Below are positions 1 through 12,886 of a stretch of 64,000 bases of DNA, in pieces. Position numbers and translations under genes: made by a program. How positions within the stretch are numbered: position 1 is the stretch's first letter; each line of letters begins with the position of its first letter. The notes beneath the pieces were generated by a model. It was not told the origin of the DNA. It saw only the letters and a list, made by a program, of their open reading frames with translations, and ran no database searches. Source of the DNA: Selaginella moellendorffii (lineage: Eukaryota; Streptophyta; Lycopodiopsida; Selaginellales; Selaginellaceae); assembly GCF_000143415.4 (NCBI RefSeq), contig NW_003314362.1:532657-596656 (forward strand). The letters run 5' to 3'.

Positions 1-2
1 CG

Positions 3-677
3 ATATCCCGCAGCCACCAGCACACATGCAAGAGCACAGGACTAATGCTGTGGGAATCTGCCCTGGCAATGTCCCAGCTGCTGCTACGATTTCCATCTCT
101 TCTCCGAAACAAGACCGTGCTAGAACTCGGCAGTGGATGCGTCGGCATCTGCTCGTTGCTAGCGTCGCTCTCCGCAAGCCATGTCCTCACCACGGACGCG
201 GACACTCAAGCTCTCGACTTGCTCCAGCAAAACATCCAAGCCAACGCTCAAACTTTCCCAGTGGACAAGATATCCTGCCAGAGGCTGCAATGGGGTGACT
301 GTGGCGAGATCTCCTCGGTTCTAGGCCGTTTCTCCGGAGGATTCGAGTTCATCTTTGGAACAGACGTGACTTACGTTGAAGAGGCGCTCCCCGCGCTGTT
401 CGAGACCGCCAAGCAGCTGCTTTCTAGTGCTGCGAGCTCCAAGCCAAGCCTGCTGCTGTGTCATCTGACCAGGAGGATCGACGAAGCGCAGATAACTTCC
501 AGCGCCACTAGGCATGGTTTTCTTCTCAAACGCTGGTGGCTTAGCACGGATCAAAGCCTTGCTGTCGAAGAACTTGGCATAGACGAGGGATTTCACGCAG
601 GGACTTCCTACGTGTCCTCTCCAGTGATGTTTCTTTGGTACTCTTATAATTCTCAAGAAAATGAATTTCTCCATTGA
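3..677 (+). CDS. Lysine-methyltransferase-like protein, 3' part (partial)
   Basis: The frame is open from the left edge, so the 5' end lies outside the window; an internal ATG at 45 could also begin translation but the conserved GLMLW segment begins just before it. The protein has the hallmarks of the METTL21/FAM86-type seven-beta-strand methyltransferases that modify lysines on proteins: LMLWESA, then the SAM-binding motif I (VLELGSGCVGI, 110-143), an acidic motif II residue in TTDAD, and a later GTDVTYVEEALPALF segment equivalent to the post-motif region that ends strand 4. It ends at a TGA at 675-677. No membrane segment or signal peptide is seen. Codon use is GC-rich compared with the AT-rich spacer that follows. 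The fold assignment is firm; the substrate is unknown. It looks intact over the visible part and is one of only two apparently sound host genes here. Confidence 0.75.
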   Translation: MSRSHQHTCKSTGLMLWESALAMSQLLLRFPSLLRNKTVLELGSGCVGICSLLASLSASHVLTTDADTQALDLLQQNIQANAQTFPVDKISCQRLQWGDCGEISSVLGRFSGGFEFIFGTDVTYVEEALPALFETAKQLLSSAASSKPSLLLCHLTRRIDEAQITSSATRHGFLLKRWWLSTDQSLAVEELGIDEGFHAGTSYVSSPVMFLWYSYNSQENEFLH

Positions 678-3600
678 ATTAATTGTGTAGCCAAGATGAG
701 TTATATGTTCTTACATATGAAAAAAATCAATGCCACAGATGTACAAATGTAAATGTATGTATATCTATATATATATATACATACACATATATATACATAT
801 ATATATACATATAGACACACACACACATATATATATATAAAGAAAAACTAATAAAATAAATAATATATGAATAAAAAATACTATTATTTCCAAAATCCCA
901 TATATTTGTGGTAAGACTAGTCACAAAAAAAAATTTTAAACACCATAAGACTTTTATTAAATTTGGGAAATTAATGATCCTTATCATCCAATCTTATTTA
1001 TTAATATCACTTGCTTACTCACTTGTTTATTCAATTGTCTATAAAGTTGCCTATAAGCTTACTTAAAAATTGTCTATACATGACTATTAGTTGTTTGGTC
1101 ATTAAAGCTTTTGTGTGTATTAGGTATTTGGTTTTATACATTCATCATTTTCCTCACAACAATAATGGTCCAGAACTGAAAGTGAAAAAAAGTTAATTTA
1201 TTTCTAAATGGAAGCACTGATATTATTAGAACAATGAGCAGGAAATGATTGTTAATGAGAAAACTAATTTAAATTCAAAAATTGTATCAACATAAATCTT
1301 AATGATGTTTGTGAAGGAGATTACAATATGGAAAAATATTGTGTGCATTGTATTGCTTTTCTTTTTCACACAAAAACTTAGTCTTAATATTGTCATGGTG
1401 GTCGTGTCTCTTTCACAGAAAATTTAGATTTTTTTGCACTAATTCGTGATTTACTGAAAGAAAATATCTTTGTAAAAACTTTAAGGAATATAAAAGAAAT
1501 TACAATAGTGTATTAACCTTTGCATCCATGGGTGATAATATTGAAGAGATGAGTGATGGGGGATCTTATTATTTCAAAATACATAGTTAAAGTGTATCAT
1601 TCAATTGGAAACTTTAAATAAAAGGATAGTGAAGAAGTATAGTATTCCCAGTTATATATTTTAGATTCGGTTTATTCAGTTTTCTTATTTCTCATAAAAG
1701 GTTTAAAATAGTATTAGTCTTGTTTTTATGCTCTTAATATGCTTTAAACTTATTAGCACTAAACATTATTCTAAAAACTACTCTCTCCATTACTTATATA
1801 AAGTTTTACAACTATACTATAAACTATTTAAAACTATTAAGTTAAAAAATTATTGTAATATCTAAAGGAATCACTAAAACTTTTGCTAAAAAAAATTAAG
1901 TTTTATTCTAGAATTGTTTCATATTTATTTAATTTATATTTTCCAGTGGAGCTAGAATCCCAGCTAGTATACATCTCTACTTTACAAACCCATATATTTG
2001 TGTCGAACTTGAAGTTTCATTGTGTAGTTTCTCTGAAATGTCTTTTGGCATATAGATTTATTAAGTAAAAAAAAATCTAATTCACCTATTAAATCCTTTT
2101 ACATTTGTTTCTCATTCTTATGTTAGTATCATGTCTTAATTTTTCATAATTATTAATAAAAAGTAACTCTTTTATATTTCTCATTTGCAAAAATTGTGTT
2201 GAGTCTATACATGAAATGGAAGCTCATTTTACTCAAACTTTGGAAATTATTCTTTAGAGGATTCTCCACTACACTATATGAGAAAAAAAATTGTCCACTC
2301 ACATTCAAGCATAAAGCAATTGTTAAGTATAGTGTAAAGTTTGTATGTATTTAGAGAAACAAGTGCTCCACCAAGGAGAAGAACAATGACTTGATTTACA
2401 AGAAAAGAGTATATTTTTTGGAAAGAGTGCAATTATTTTGGTTTACCCTTTATCAGAGAGATTAAAGTAGGTTTTAATTTGCTGGGAATGTGGTTTAGCT
2501 TTCAAAGTTTCTACAGACAGGTGCTTATCCATTACATTTTATAAAAAGGCATTGAGAAACATTGAGTGAAAGTGAAGTCATTGCTTTTGACATGGTAATG
2601 GTTTGAAGTTTCTTTCTGTAGCCTCCTACAATGCAACTAAATTTAACAAGTGGTAAAGATCATTTGGAGAAATGGCTATATACCTTTAAATCGGTGATAG
2701 AAGTGCCAAAGTCTATGCTTTGATCCCTTACACAACATTCCTTATGCAGCCTTGATTGTGTCTGTAGGAAAATCTGGGATTCCAGATCAATTCATCTCTA
2801 TAAAAAAACAACCTTGCTGCTAGGAAAAAAAAAAAAAAACCAACCAGCAGTTGGTGCTTCACTTTGGTTCTTCCAGGCCTTTTTGAGGGAAATAATAGTT
2901 CTTAGCTTCATTAATGCATTGTGTAGGGATGGGAAATCAGAATCAATGATTGATATTATTATTTGTCTGTTTTGTAATATAAACTCTAGCAAAATGAATA
3001 TCAGACTTGAGATAAGAAACTTGCCTGGATGGCTCTTTTGCACTCATTTGTGTGAGTCCTATAAAGAGAGAGAGAAGTGAGTTTATAGATCACTACACTT
3101 TTCTTCTATCATGCCACATCCATAGAGAGATGAAATTTATGTAGAGATTTAGTAGTTGGACAGGCAATGTTGGGGGAAGGAGGGATGTTTCCCTTAACGC
3201 TCGCTCAAACACGAGAAATGCTCTGATGCTCTTCACAAATGCCCCTCCTTGCCCTTGTGGGGCAAGGGTTTTATACAAGGAAGATGGGGAATATTTTGTG
3301 GACCAGAATATTCCCTCTCTCTCTCTCTAACAACAAATGAAGGAAAAAGGGTATCTCTAAAGTGGAGGGCATTTTTTGGATAAACAAGAAACAAATATGA
3401 CACATCCAATGCTAGAGTTGCAAACCGAATTGTCTTGGTCTGTCAACCTTGAGGTGCAACTAAATTGCCTATGCAACGTAGGAAAGATATTCAGCAAGAA
3501 ACACATAGGAGTTCCTACTTTATATCTATCTAATTAAGTACAGATGTTAATCCCAATTTACTAACACTTGAACAAAAGGGGTTGACAAAGGGAATCAACT

Positions 3601-3735
3601 ATACCGGTCTTTTATTGTCATAGAAGTAAAGAAAAAATATCTAAAAGAACTTACTAACAAGTAACTTTCCATACTTATCATATTCATAACAGTTCTATGC
3701 CTTTATTTCAAGATTGCAAGACTTGGGCTTAGAAA
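678..3735. other. AT-rich intergenic spacer
   Basis: About 3 kb of strongly AT-rich DNA with many stops in all frames. Only short unsupported open frames occur. A poly-A tract lies near 2826 and a CT-rich tract near 3313. I see no gene, RNA or recognisable transposon here. Confidence 0.6.
745..838. repeat. TA/CA dinucleotide-rich microsatellite
   Basis: Alternating TA and CA runs (atatatatac, acacacacac) directly downstream of the methyltransferase gene. Similar TA/TG-rich tracts recur at about 52803-52915 and 53370-53490. Confidence 0.8.
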
Positions 3736-5590
3736 GAGGTGATACACTGGAACCCAAAAAATTATAAGGAAGCATTGGATATGGCTATCAAGATGCATTT
3801 TAATAAAAACTTATAAAAAAAGAACTTAACTAAGTTTGGGTTCATATTTAGCAAGGGATTCAATCAAAAGAGATATATGAAAAAAGGAAATTCAAGACAA
3901 ATTTCTCTAAAAATGAGTCCTTAGAGTTTGGGAAGGGTAAATCTAGAAAGCAAACATGTGGGGCCAAAAGTGTTACAAATATGACTTTGGGTATCAAAAA
4001 ATACTTGTTAGCCAGTCCTTACAAACACTCTCCCCTTACTGCCACGATGATAGAAGGTCGATATTGCTGATTTTCTTTATGTTCTCCACCCAAGCTAATT
4101 GTGAAATTAGTCATTATGTGTGCACTTGACTAGATGAGCATAGGGATCGAATTCTTAAATGCTATTAGTCAAGTATATTTGACTTGGTTAAAGAAACTCA
4201 TTCATTGACTTATACTTATTAGTGACGATATTGAACTTAGTTCCTCAATATCATTATATGGTAATTTATTGTGTCCACCAAACACCCTCACTATCCTGTC
4301 CTATGTATTGGTTCCATTCTGGATCCAAATGCTATTTATGATAAAGGTCTAAATCTGTTTAAAAGATTTATGGAATGTAAAGAGTGTCTTAAACTCTATG
4401 GTGTTGTTCCTGCTTCACATTTGTCCCAAAGACTAACTCCTAATACTAAGGGTGGCTAGGGGTGAAAGCCCAAAGTGTGTGTTCTTGGGTGTAAAGGGGT
4501 TATGGGGAGTTAGTAGGGATAGTGGTTGGAATGTATGGTTGACCACTTGAGACATTAATTTAGCTTCCATTAGGTTATGTCGCTTCTTGTTCTATGTCTA
4601 GCTTATGTCTAAGCCTAAGCTCTATGCTACTTTAATTGGTGAGGCACCCTTCTCACATTAGGCCACTGATATGCCAAAATTATGCCAAACATCGTTTGAC
4701 ATTGATTTGCATATAGATGCTGGATATGAGAAGCTGGTGCTCATAGGATTAAGAGTGTATTAGACCCTCATTTTGTAGTGTAGTGAGTTTGGAGTTTAGC
4801 TTCAAATTCATATGCACTACAAAAAGGGACAAACCCTTCAATAAAAAGACCAACTCCATTAACAATATGGGGAACTATATATGTTTCAATTTTTAGGAGT
4901 CTAGACACTTCTTAAGAGAATGTTTCTACCCGAATAAAGCTAGGATTAATATAACTATTAAGTTGGGTAAAGTGTAAATTGATAAAATTTGAATATATTA
5001 TCATTGTAGATCCTTAAAACTTTAAAGGATATATGGGGATAAAATAACCACTAAAGTCTTTTTCATCAAGAAATTTCCCATTTTTCAATTAGTTTAAAGG
5101 GGGAAAGTAAGGTGTGGTATATTTGGTATTGGAGCAAATGGGACAAGTTTGATTTTTATTGATTAGTGGCTATTTAAAATATCATATACCCTTGAACAAG
5201 GTATATTCTACTGCTTCTCAGGACAGCTCGAATGGCGGTGTCCAGCACCGTGACGAGGTCAAATCTTCTCAAGAGCAGCTTGCTGGCAATCATTGAAATC
5301 ATATATATTGGGCATTCACAGATAAAAGTATTTACTGTGGAACCAAATTGATTATCTTATATAGAATAATTAGTCTACATAATAGAAAGATTAGTAAATT
5401 CAATGCAGAAATGGAAATGTTGGTCCCCTTGGCTTAATAGGAGCTGTTGGGCATTATTGATATGGGTGATTCAAATAATAAGGTTGTCTTGGATATGGCA
5501 AGATTTAATATAATTTTTTGGATTGATTGGTTCAATTAGTTTATAATGGCCTTGCATGGACAAGGTAGAAACTTATTGATATTGGCAAAT
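3736..5590 (+). pseudogene. Ty3/gypsy gag-protease remnant (same family as the 16.8-40.2 kb element)
   Basis: Decayed plus-strand gag and protease. NYKEALDMAIKMHFNKNL near 3760-3825 matches the end of the gag capsid region of the full-length minus-strand element. A degenerate CCHC knuckle (FLRECFYPNKAR, 4912-4950) and a protease-downstream piece ([15 protein letters not shown], 5552-5596) follow in the right order. Many stops and frameshifts are present. An interspersed repeat (3976 to about 4690) lies between the capsid and knuckle parts. It has no coding capacity left. Confidence 0.65.
3976..4690. repeat. Interspersed LTR-like repeat, copy 1
   Basis: Starts tgttacaaatatgactttgg. Related sequence recurs as a 5'-truncated piece at about 16263-16560 and as a near-full copy at about 41026-41420. 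Copies 1 and 3 are both followed by the same gag zinc-knuckle fragment, so this may be the LTR or a linked part of one old retroelement family. Exact ends were not resolved. Confidence 0.5.
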
Positions 5591-5619
5591 GCTTAGAGAT
5601 GGACGATAAGGACAATAAA

Positions 5620-8146
5620 GTTCTACAACCACCCTTGGTTGCATGAATTTCAAAGTTCCAACTTCCAAAAGCACCCAATTTTAAAAGCATGTGGGACTAT
5701 CAGGTTTTGGAAGATTAAGTCTATGATATGGAAAACTATTTCATAGTGGCAGACATAGATGATCATACAAATGCATTTCTCATCAATCATGCCAAAACTT
5801 GGTGGTGCCAAGTATGTGCCAAAAAAGGCAAACTAGAAGTTGGCTTAAGATCTAGTCTCATATCTATAAAGAATACTTGCCAGATGATCTTAGTCTAAGA
5901 CTTTGTGCTAAGCTATGATGGTTAAAGTAGCATGGGGATCTTATGCATTACATTAATGTGTTTGCCCAGAAGTGTATTATAATTGCAAATATGAGTGATA
6001 AAGATGTTGGAAGTTATTTTTCAAAAGGTTTTCTCATAATAAGATTTTGAAGTTGAAGTTAAAGATATATCTATAGTGTAAAGAGGTAACATAACAAGTT
6101 GCCTTTAGTCACTCACTCATAGAACAGTATTAACAGCTATATACTGGTACTATAAACAAAAATAAAAACTCTAGGAATAAACAAGGTGATCAGAAATAGA
6201 GGATGGAAGGAAAGTCTTACCTTGGAGGCTTACAAACAATAGTTAACAAAGGTGGTGGTTGGTGACCATTAACAGCTTTTTCTAGTCTTCGGTTTTTGTT
6301 CCTCCTCCTAGTGGGTACAAGCAATAGCAATCTATGAAACTTACTCCTAACAGAACGGGTATTATAAGTCATTGCTTCCATTGTGAAGAGGCAGAACATA
6401 GGTCCTCAAAATGTCCTAACAAGCATAAAACAAAGTCTCATGTTAATGTCATTAGGGAAGACAGTGGTGGTAAAACTAAAGGGATTGACAAGTTGGTCAA
6501 TATAGACTATGAGGAAGAGGAGGTGAGTTACTTTCGTTACTTTTCTTAAACTTTTTTTGCAATTAACACAAGCACTAATCCATTGATGTATTTGGTAGGC
6601 TTTGTCCATAGACACCACATTCAAGTGATGATTGACATAAGAACTACACACAACATGATATCCAAAGACTTAGTATAAGCAGATGTTACCCATACAATTT
6701 CGGTTTATAGAAAGTGGGCAAGTATCCAGAAGATTTGTGAGTGATGTTCCAATAAAAATGTTCAAATGGAAAAAAAGATTGGATTTGGTAGTTGAAGATA
6801 CCAAATTTTCAGATAGTGTTTGGTATGGATTTCTTCAATAAATATATCAAAGGGATTTATAGTGCTAGATAAAGTCATATCACGTTGAGATCAAAAGGAC
6901 ATCTTGATGTGTCCTTCCAGTTGCAAAAGTGCTCCTCAAAGGATTAGGATGCTAAATTCTTGATTGCAAGAGTTGCTCAAAAATTAGTTAAAAAGGGATG
7001 TCAGACCTTTTGGGTTTAAGTGATGGAAGCTGAGGGTGATGGTTACTTAATTCAAATTAGTGACAGAGTTGATCCTATACCAGAGGAAATATTAAACTTG
7101 TTGGCGTGAAATTAAGATATCTTTCTGAAGGATTTGCCACTAAAGGTACCTCCTAGCTGTGAAGTTGATCATTGGATTGAGATTGTTCTGAGTTCTAAAC
7201 CCCTTACAAAGGCTCTATATCATTTAAATATCGAGAAGGTGGCTAAACTCAAAAAACAATTCATAGAGCTTCTTGACAAAGGTCATATCCAACCAAGCAA
7301 ATCATCTTATGGAATGCTAGTCCTTTTTGTTATAAAAAAGGATGGTACAATGAGGTTGTGTATTAATTATCAAGCTCTCAACAAAATTACGGTCATAATC
7401 AGTTATCCTTTATCTCGCATTGATGACTTGTTTGACCAACTCTTAAAGGCTAAGTATTTTACGTGACTTGATTTGCGGTTTAGGTATCATTAGGTATGGA
7501 TGGCAAATCAAGATGTGGAGAAAACAACCTTTAAAACTTAGTATGGATTCTATGAGTTCCTTGTTATGTCATTTGGGTTATGTAATGCTCTAACAATGTT
7601 CAGTACAATAATGGATAGAATATTTGAAGATTATTTAGATACATTTTATTGTCCTATATATTGACAATGTTCTAGTTTTTAGTGAAACGTTGGAGGATCA
7701 TTTGAAACACTTGGAGCTAGTGTTTCCAAAATTGCGTAAACACAAACTATATGCTAAAGATAGTAAATGTGCTTTTAGACAATTGCATATGAACTTTCTT
7801 GGGTATATAGTTGATAGTGGTGTAATTAAGGTGGATCTAAAGAAAGTTGAAGCAATGAAATTTTAGGAAGTTCCAACTACTATATCAAATATTCGTTCTT
7901 TTTTCGGTTTGGCAGGATATTATTGTAAGTTTGTTCACAATTTTACAAGTATTGCTCTTCCATTGACTGAGTTAACAAGGGGTAGTATACCGTTTCATTG
8001 GACACCAACTTGTCAGTGTGCTTTTGTATAGTTGACGGAGATTTTGATTATGGTTCTTGTTCTCAGAATCCCAAATCTTGATAAACCTTTTGAAGTGCAT
8101 TGTGATGCATCTAACTATGTTATAGGTGTTGTGTTGCAGCAAGAAG
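5620..8146 (+). pseudogene. Old Ty3/gypsy gag-protease-reverse transcriptase remnant
   Basis: A second, divergent plus-strand gypsy remnant. In order: a gag capsid trace (about 5640-6100); a CCHC-like knuckle CFHCEEAEHRSSKC (6373-6414); a protease trace (VMIDIRTTHNMIS, 6626-6664); and a readable reverse transcriptase block at 7134-7466 with VKK-type [15 protein letters not shown] and [11 protein letters not shown]. The RT continues with stops ([11 protein letters not shown], about 7557; degraded YIDN instead of YxDD near 7655) into RNase H (HCDASNYVIGVVLQQE) where it is cut by the LTR that starts at 8147. The rest of RNase H and the integrase are at 15169-16831 and the chromodomain at 40210-40445, so about 30 kb of later insertions separate the parts. 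Confidence 0.75.
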
Positions 8147-9649
8147 TGTAAGCCACAAATATTTCCTTTCCAATTTGTTAGCTTACCTTGTCTATCCAAC
8201 CACCATGGCCTTGGCCTTAATTAAGTTCTTTCGCCAAAGTTCCCACATATTATACTAGCTCCTACTTGGTCCTACTTGGTTTCAACAACTCATTGTATGA
8301 GCAACCGTGTGTTAGCCATCCATCCACAGATTCCCAATCTTTTTCCCAATCCCCCTCCTCGGGTTAAATTGGACTTAAGGTTCAACTACATTCCTCATAG
8401 ACACAAGCAGCTAAGCACACCAAGCCTCTAGATTCCTAATAGCCCTTGGTATAACAAGACTTGATCATGGGACCCTCTAAATCCCAAACTTTGGGTGCAA
8501 CACTTGCTTTGGGACACCGGGGGGAAACACCACGGCCTAACGGCTTGATATGGGTACCCCTACTCCCCCATTTCCATGCTGAATGGAAGGCTTAAACACC
8601 TAGGAAGGGTGAGGACCAATGAGCCGTAAAGTACTCAAGTGGGGCACCACTCCACATGGGTGTAAGTGACTAATTTTTCCATTTTACTTTAGTCACTTAA
8701 CCACACCTCCGACCACTTGGAGGAGTCTCATTCACAACCTCCACAAGTCCCAGTTAGGACTTGGGGCTTGCTAGCCCCGAGGATGGCATCCATGCCACTC
8801 AACCTTTGCACTTGGTCCACGTGTCCGATCCCATGATCGACACCCCAAGGTACCACCGACATATCGGCCCGTTACGCTGAGGCCATACCTATTCACCTTG
8901 GTCACACCAGTGGTCCAACACCACCTACATTGCAATCCCATCCCTCATAGACTAGGCCATCCATCGATGAGTGATCATCCCAGATCCACTCCTTAGCATC
9001 CTTAGGATGCTCGCAGACTTAGGGAATAACCTTCCCCAATATCTCTTTTCCGGTCCCCACCAAGTCCCTCTCTGTCGATGGCCGTGTTCACCAACACTAC
9101 CACTGGATTAAGGCCCGCAGGTCCGACCTCTAAGTCCAACTGTCCTCTGGGACTTCCTCACTGGGTGACCGTGTCCTTTGTCACCACACCAGAGGGCTAC
9201 TCCTCTTCCTTTCCACAGTCTGAGACTTTGGGACAACATTTCGGAACACCGTGGCCTTACGCAAACCTCATGGGTACTTTCCCTGCCTTTCGCCTTTAGG
9301 TGCTCTAGTCATGGGCTTAGAGCGAGGTTCTGTTGAGCCATGACAGGTATCCAAGTAGGTAGTGCCACCCACACTTGGACTGGGAGCATCGGCTAGTCGA
9401 TCTCCCGGGGGAACTAGAGCCGGCTCTTGAACACTTCACCAAGCTACCCTACTTGTCGGTTTGTGTTCACTCTAGTCTTGGACTTCCCAGTGGGCAGCTC
9501 ATCACCCAACACTGGGTCCGGCCTTCCTGGGCCAAACTGGCCTTTCCTGGCCAAACTGGCTCCACTGCAGTCCTCCCTCTACTATACTTTTAGAGCTCAC
9601 CAAACCCCCCAAGGTCTGGGAGACGAACGCTTTGGGCTTTCACCCTCTT

Positions 9650-10150
9650 AGACTCGAACTCAGACTCGGACTCGGACTCGGACTCGGACTCGGACTCGGG
9701 CTCGGTCTCGGCCTCGGCCTCGGTCTTGGTCTCGGTCCCGGTCTCGGTCTCGGTCTCGGTCCCGGTCTCAGTCCCGGTCTCGGTCTCGACTTCGGACTCC
9801 ATCTCGGGTCCATCTCGGGTCCATCTCGAGTCCATCTCGGACTCCATTTCGGGTCCATCTCGGACTCCATCTCGGACTCCATCTCGGGTCCATCTCGGAC
9901 TCCATCTCGGGTCCATCTTGGACTCCATCTCGGACTCCATCTCGGGTCCATCTCGGACTCCATTTCGGGTCCATCTCGGACTCCATCTCAAGTCCATCTC
10001 GGACTCCATCTCGCTCCATTTCGGGTCCATTTCGGGTCCATCTCGGACTCCACCTCGGACTCCATCTCGGGTCCACCTCGGACTCCACCTCGGACTCCAT
10101 CTCGGGGTCCTTCTCGGACTCCACTTCGGACTCCAACTCGGGTCCATCTC
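9650..10150. repeat. Tandem short-repeat block in left arm (GGACTCCATCTC / GGGTCCATCTC)
   Basis: Variants of 6-, 12- and 18-base units built from CTCGGACTC and CTCGGGTCCAT. The units lack stop codons in most frames, so long but meaningless open frames run through the block on both strands. An equivalent block, in reverse complement, lies in the right arm. Confidence 0.9.
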
Positions 10151-11221
10151 GGACACTTCCACGTGTCATGTGTTAGTCCTTTTTGGGTCCCTTTTTGGAG
10201 CCTCGCTTATGGCTCACTTCGTGCCCATTCCTCAAGCACTTTGTTAGGGGTTCCACTCTCACTCTCGACCTTTCAAGGTGGAGCTTTTAGTCCAAACGTG
10301 TTACGCTCGTTTGGCTTTCGCTTCGGCCACTACCACGTGGCGCCCCTCCGGCTCCACTTTGGGGCCTAGGTATTTTGTGTCTCACAACTCCACCACCTAT
10401 AGATGAAGTTTGATGTCCTCATCGAATGGTAAACCCTTTCATAAAGTAACACCCGCATGTGTTACCATTTCCATCCTTGGCACCTAGCCAATATCTGTCT
10501 ATGGTTTGACACCGAAGGCTCACTATGCCTTGTTCATCCTCTAAGGAGCATAGCCTCTCTAACTTAGAGGCTCATTTGACCACTTGTGGTGGTTCTCTCC
10601 TTTTATTGGTTTAGTTCTTACTAAACCTGTTAAAGACACCTTCTTTAACTCGATCCCACTACTCGTTCTCGAGTGGTCTCACTTTCTAGCGCTATAACCC
10701 TTGCACTTTGGAACTTTTAATTCTGACTTCTCGAAGTCAATTTCCTAGGTGTCTCTGACACCTTGCATTGCACATATTGTGCAATTCCACTTCCTCATCC
10801 TAGGAAGTTCTCCACTTGAGGGCACCATCATCCTCTGTTCGATTTCATGCCACCTTTGGGCACTGAGTTCCAGTTATCATATTTTGTGCTAGGGCTGTCC
10901 ATGGCCCTATCTTTTGGCTACTTTGCCGCTCCCTCACTTGGAGCTTTTACTTCACCAAATTGGAGCACTTAGGAATCCATCCTTGGAAGTCCACTGTGAG
11001 ACACAAAATCCCTAGGCCCCAAAGTGGAGCTGGAAGGGCGCCACATGGTAGTGGCCGAAGCGAGAGCCAAACGAGCGTAACACGTTTGGACCAAAAGCTC
11101 CGACTTGAAAAGTCAAGAGCGGGAGTGGAACTCCCAATGAAGTGCTCGAGGAACGAGCACGAAGCGAGCAAAAGGCAAGGCTCCAAAAAGGGACCCAAAA
11201 GGACCAACACATGACACGTGG

Positions 11222-11885
11222 GAGTGTCCGAGATGGACTCGAGTTGGAGTCCGAAGTGGAGTCCGAGATGGACCCGAGTTGGAGTCCGAAGTGGAGTCCG
11301 AGATGGACCCGAGTTGGAGTCCGAAGTGGAGTCCGAGATGGACCCGAGTTGGAGTCCGAAGTGGAGTCCGAGATGGACCCGAGTTGGAGTCCGAAGTGGA
11401 GTCCGAGATGGACCCGAGATGGACCCGAGATGGAGTCCGAGTTGGAGTCCGAAGTGGAGTCCGAGATGGACCCGAGATGGAGTCCGAGTTGGAGTCCGAA
11501 GTGGAGTCCGAGATGGACCCGAGATGGAGTCCGAGATGGAGTCCGAGGTGGACCCGAGATGGACCCGAAATGGAGTCCGAGATGGAGTCCGAGATGGAGT
11601 CCGAGATGGAGTCCGAGATGGACCCGAGATGGAGTCCGAGATGGAGTCCGAGATGGACCCGAGATGGACCCGAGATGGAGTCCGAGACGGAGTCCGAGAT
11701 GGAGTCCGAGATGGAGTCCGAAGTCGAGACCAAGACCGAGACCGGGACCGAGACCGAGACCGAGACCGAGATCGGGACCGAGACCGAGACCGAGGCCGAG
11801 GCTGAGACCGAGCCCGAGCCCGAGTCCGAGTCCGAATCCGAGTCCGAGTCCGAGTCCGAGTCCGAGTCCGAGTCCGAGTCCGGAG
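11222..11885. repeat. Tandem short-repeat block in right arm
   Basis: Reverse-complement counterpart of the left-arm block (GAGTCCGAGATGGACCCGAG units), about 150 bp longer. It accounts for the length difference between the two arms. Confidence 0.9.
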
Positions 11886-12886
11886 CCTGAGAGGGTGAAA
11901 GCCCAAAGCGTTCGTCTCCCAGACCCTGGGGGGTTTGGTGAGCTCCAAAAGTATAGTAGGGGGAGGACTGCAGTGGAGCCAGTTTGGCCAGGAAAGGCCA
12001 GTTTGGCCCAGGAAGGCCGGACCCAGTGTTGGGTGATGAGCTGCCCATTGGGAAGTCCAAGACTAGAGTGAACACGGACCAACAAGTGGGGTAGCTTGGT
12101 GAAGTGTTCGAGAGCCGGCTCTAGTTCCCCCGGGAGATCGACTGGCCGATGCTCCCAGTCCAAGTGTGGGTGGCACTACCTACTTGGACACCTGTTGTGG
12201 CTCAACGGAACCTCGCTCTAAGCCCATGGCTAGAGCACCTAAAGGCGAAAGGCGAGGAGAGTACCCAGGTGGCTCGCGTAAGGCCACGGTGTTCCGAAAT
12301 GTTGCCCCGAAGGCCCAGACTGTGGAAAGGAAGAGGAACAGTCCTCTGGGGTAGTGACCAAGGACACAGTCGTGTGGTGGGGAAGTCCCAGAGGACCGTG
12401 GGACTTAGTGGTCGGGCCTGTGGGTCTTGATCCAGTGGCAGTGTTGGCAAACACGGCCAGGGGCAGAAAGGGACTTAGTGGGGACTGACAGAGGGATATT
12501 GGGGAAGGTTATTCCCCTTGTCGGTGGGCATCCTAAGGATGCTAAGGAGTGGATCTGAGATGACCACTCACGGATGGTTTGCCTAGTCTTGGAGAGCCAA
12601 GACTGTGATGCAAGTGGTATTGGACTACCAGTGTGGCAAAGGTGATTGGGCATGGCCTTAGCGTAACGGGCTGCTATGTCGGTGGTACCTTTGAGTGTCG
12701 GTCATGGGATCGGACACGTGGAGCACTTGGACCAAGTGCAAATGTTGAGTGGCATGGATGCCATTCTCGGGGCTAGCAAGTCCCAAGTCCTGGATTGGAC
12801 TTATGGAGGTGGTGAATGAGACTCCTCCAAGTGGTCAGAGGTGTGGTTAAGTGACTAAAGTAGAATGGAAAATTTAGTCGCTTACA

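Larger units (their letters stand above)
8661..12886. repeat. Large inverted repeat: two head-to-head LTR-like arms
   Basis: Left arm 8661-10386 (TGTAAGTGAC ... GTCTCACA) and right arm 12886-10995 read in reverse (TGTAAGCGAC ... GTCTCACA) are nearly the same sequence, about 1.73 and 1.89 kb, separated by 608 bp. Both start with TGTAAG and end with CACA like the surrounding LTR family. The left arm is followed by ACTCCACCACCTATAG, which is the family's internal-region start. So the arms are LTRs of a related subfamily in opposite orientation rather than a foldback transposon. No open reading frame for a transposase is present. The size difference comes from expansion of the internal short tandem repeats. 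Confidence 0.75.

Noticed and set aside
5130-5155. TTTGGTATTGGAGC near 5130 (and 41950) as a primer-binding site
   Set aside because: It resembles a mutated iMet PBS but no LTR end could be placed next to it in either copy.
9590-10369. Long open frames in most frames (Ser/Asp/Gly- or Pro/Arg-rich proteins up to 245 residues)
   Set aside because: They come from 6/12/18-base tandem units without stop codons; no start context, no domains, and both strands are equally open.
10947-12163. Open frames of 195-383 codons in the right inverted arm
   Set aside because: Same tandem repeat as the left arm in reverse; low-complexity translation on both strands.
8661-12886. Foldback or Mutator-like transposon with long terminal inverted repeats
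   Set aside because: Arms have LTR-type ends and the family's internal-region start follows the left arm; no transposase and no target duplication of 9 bp.
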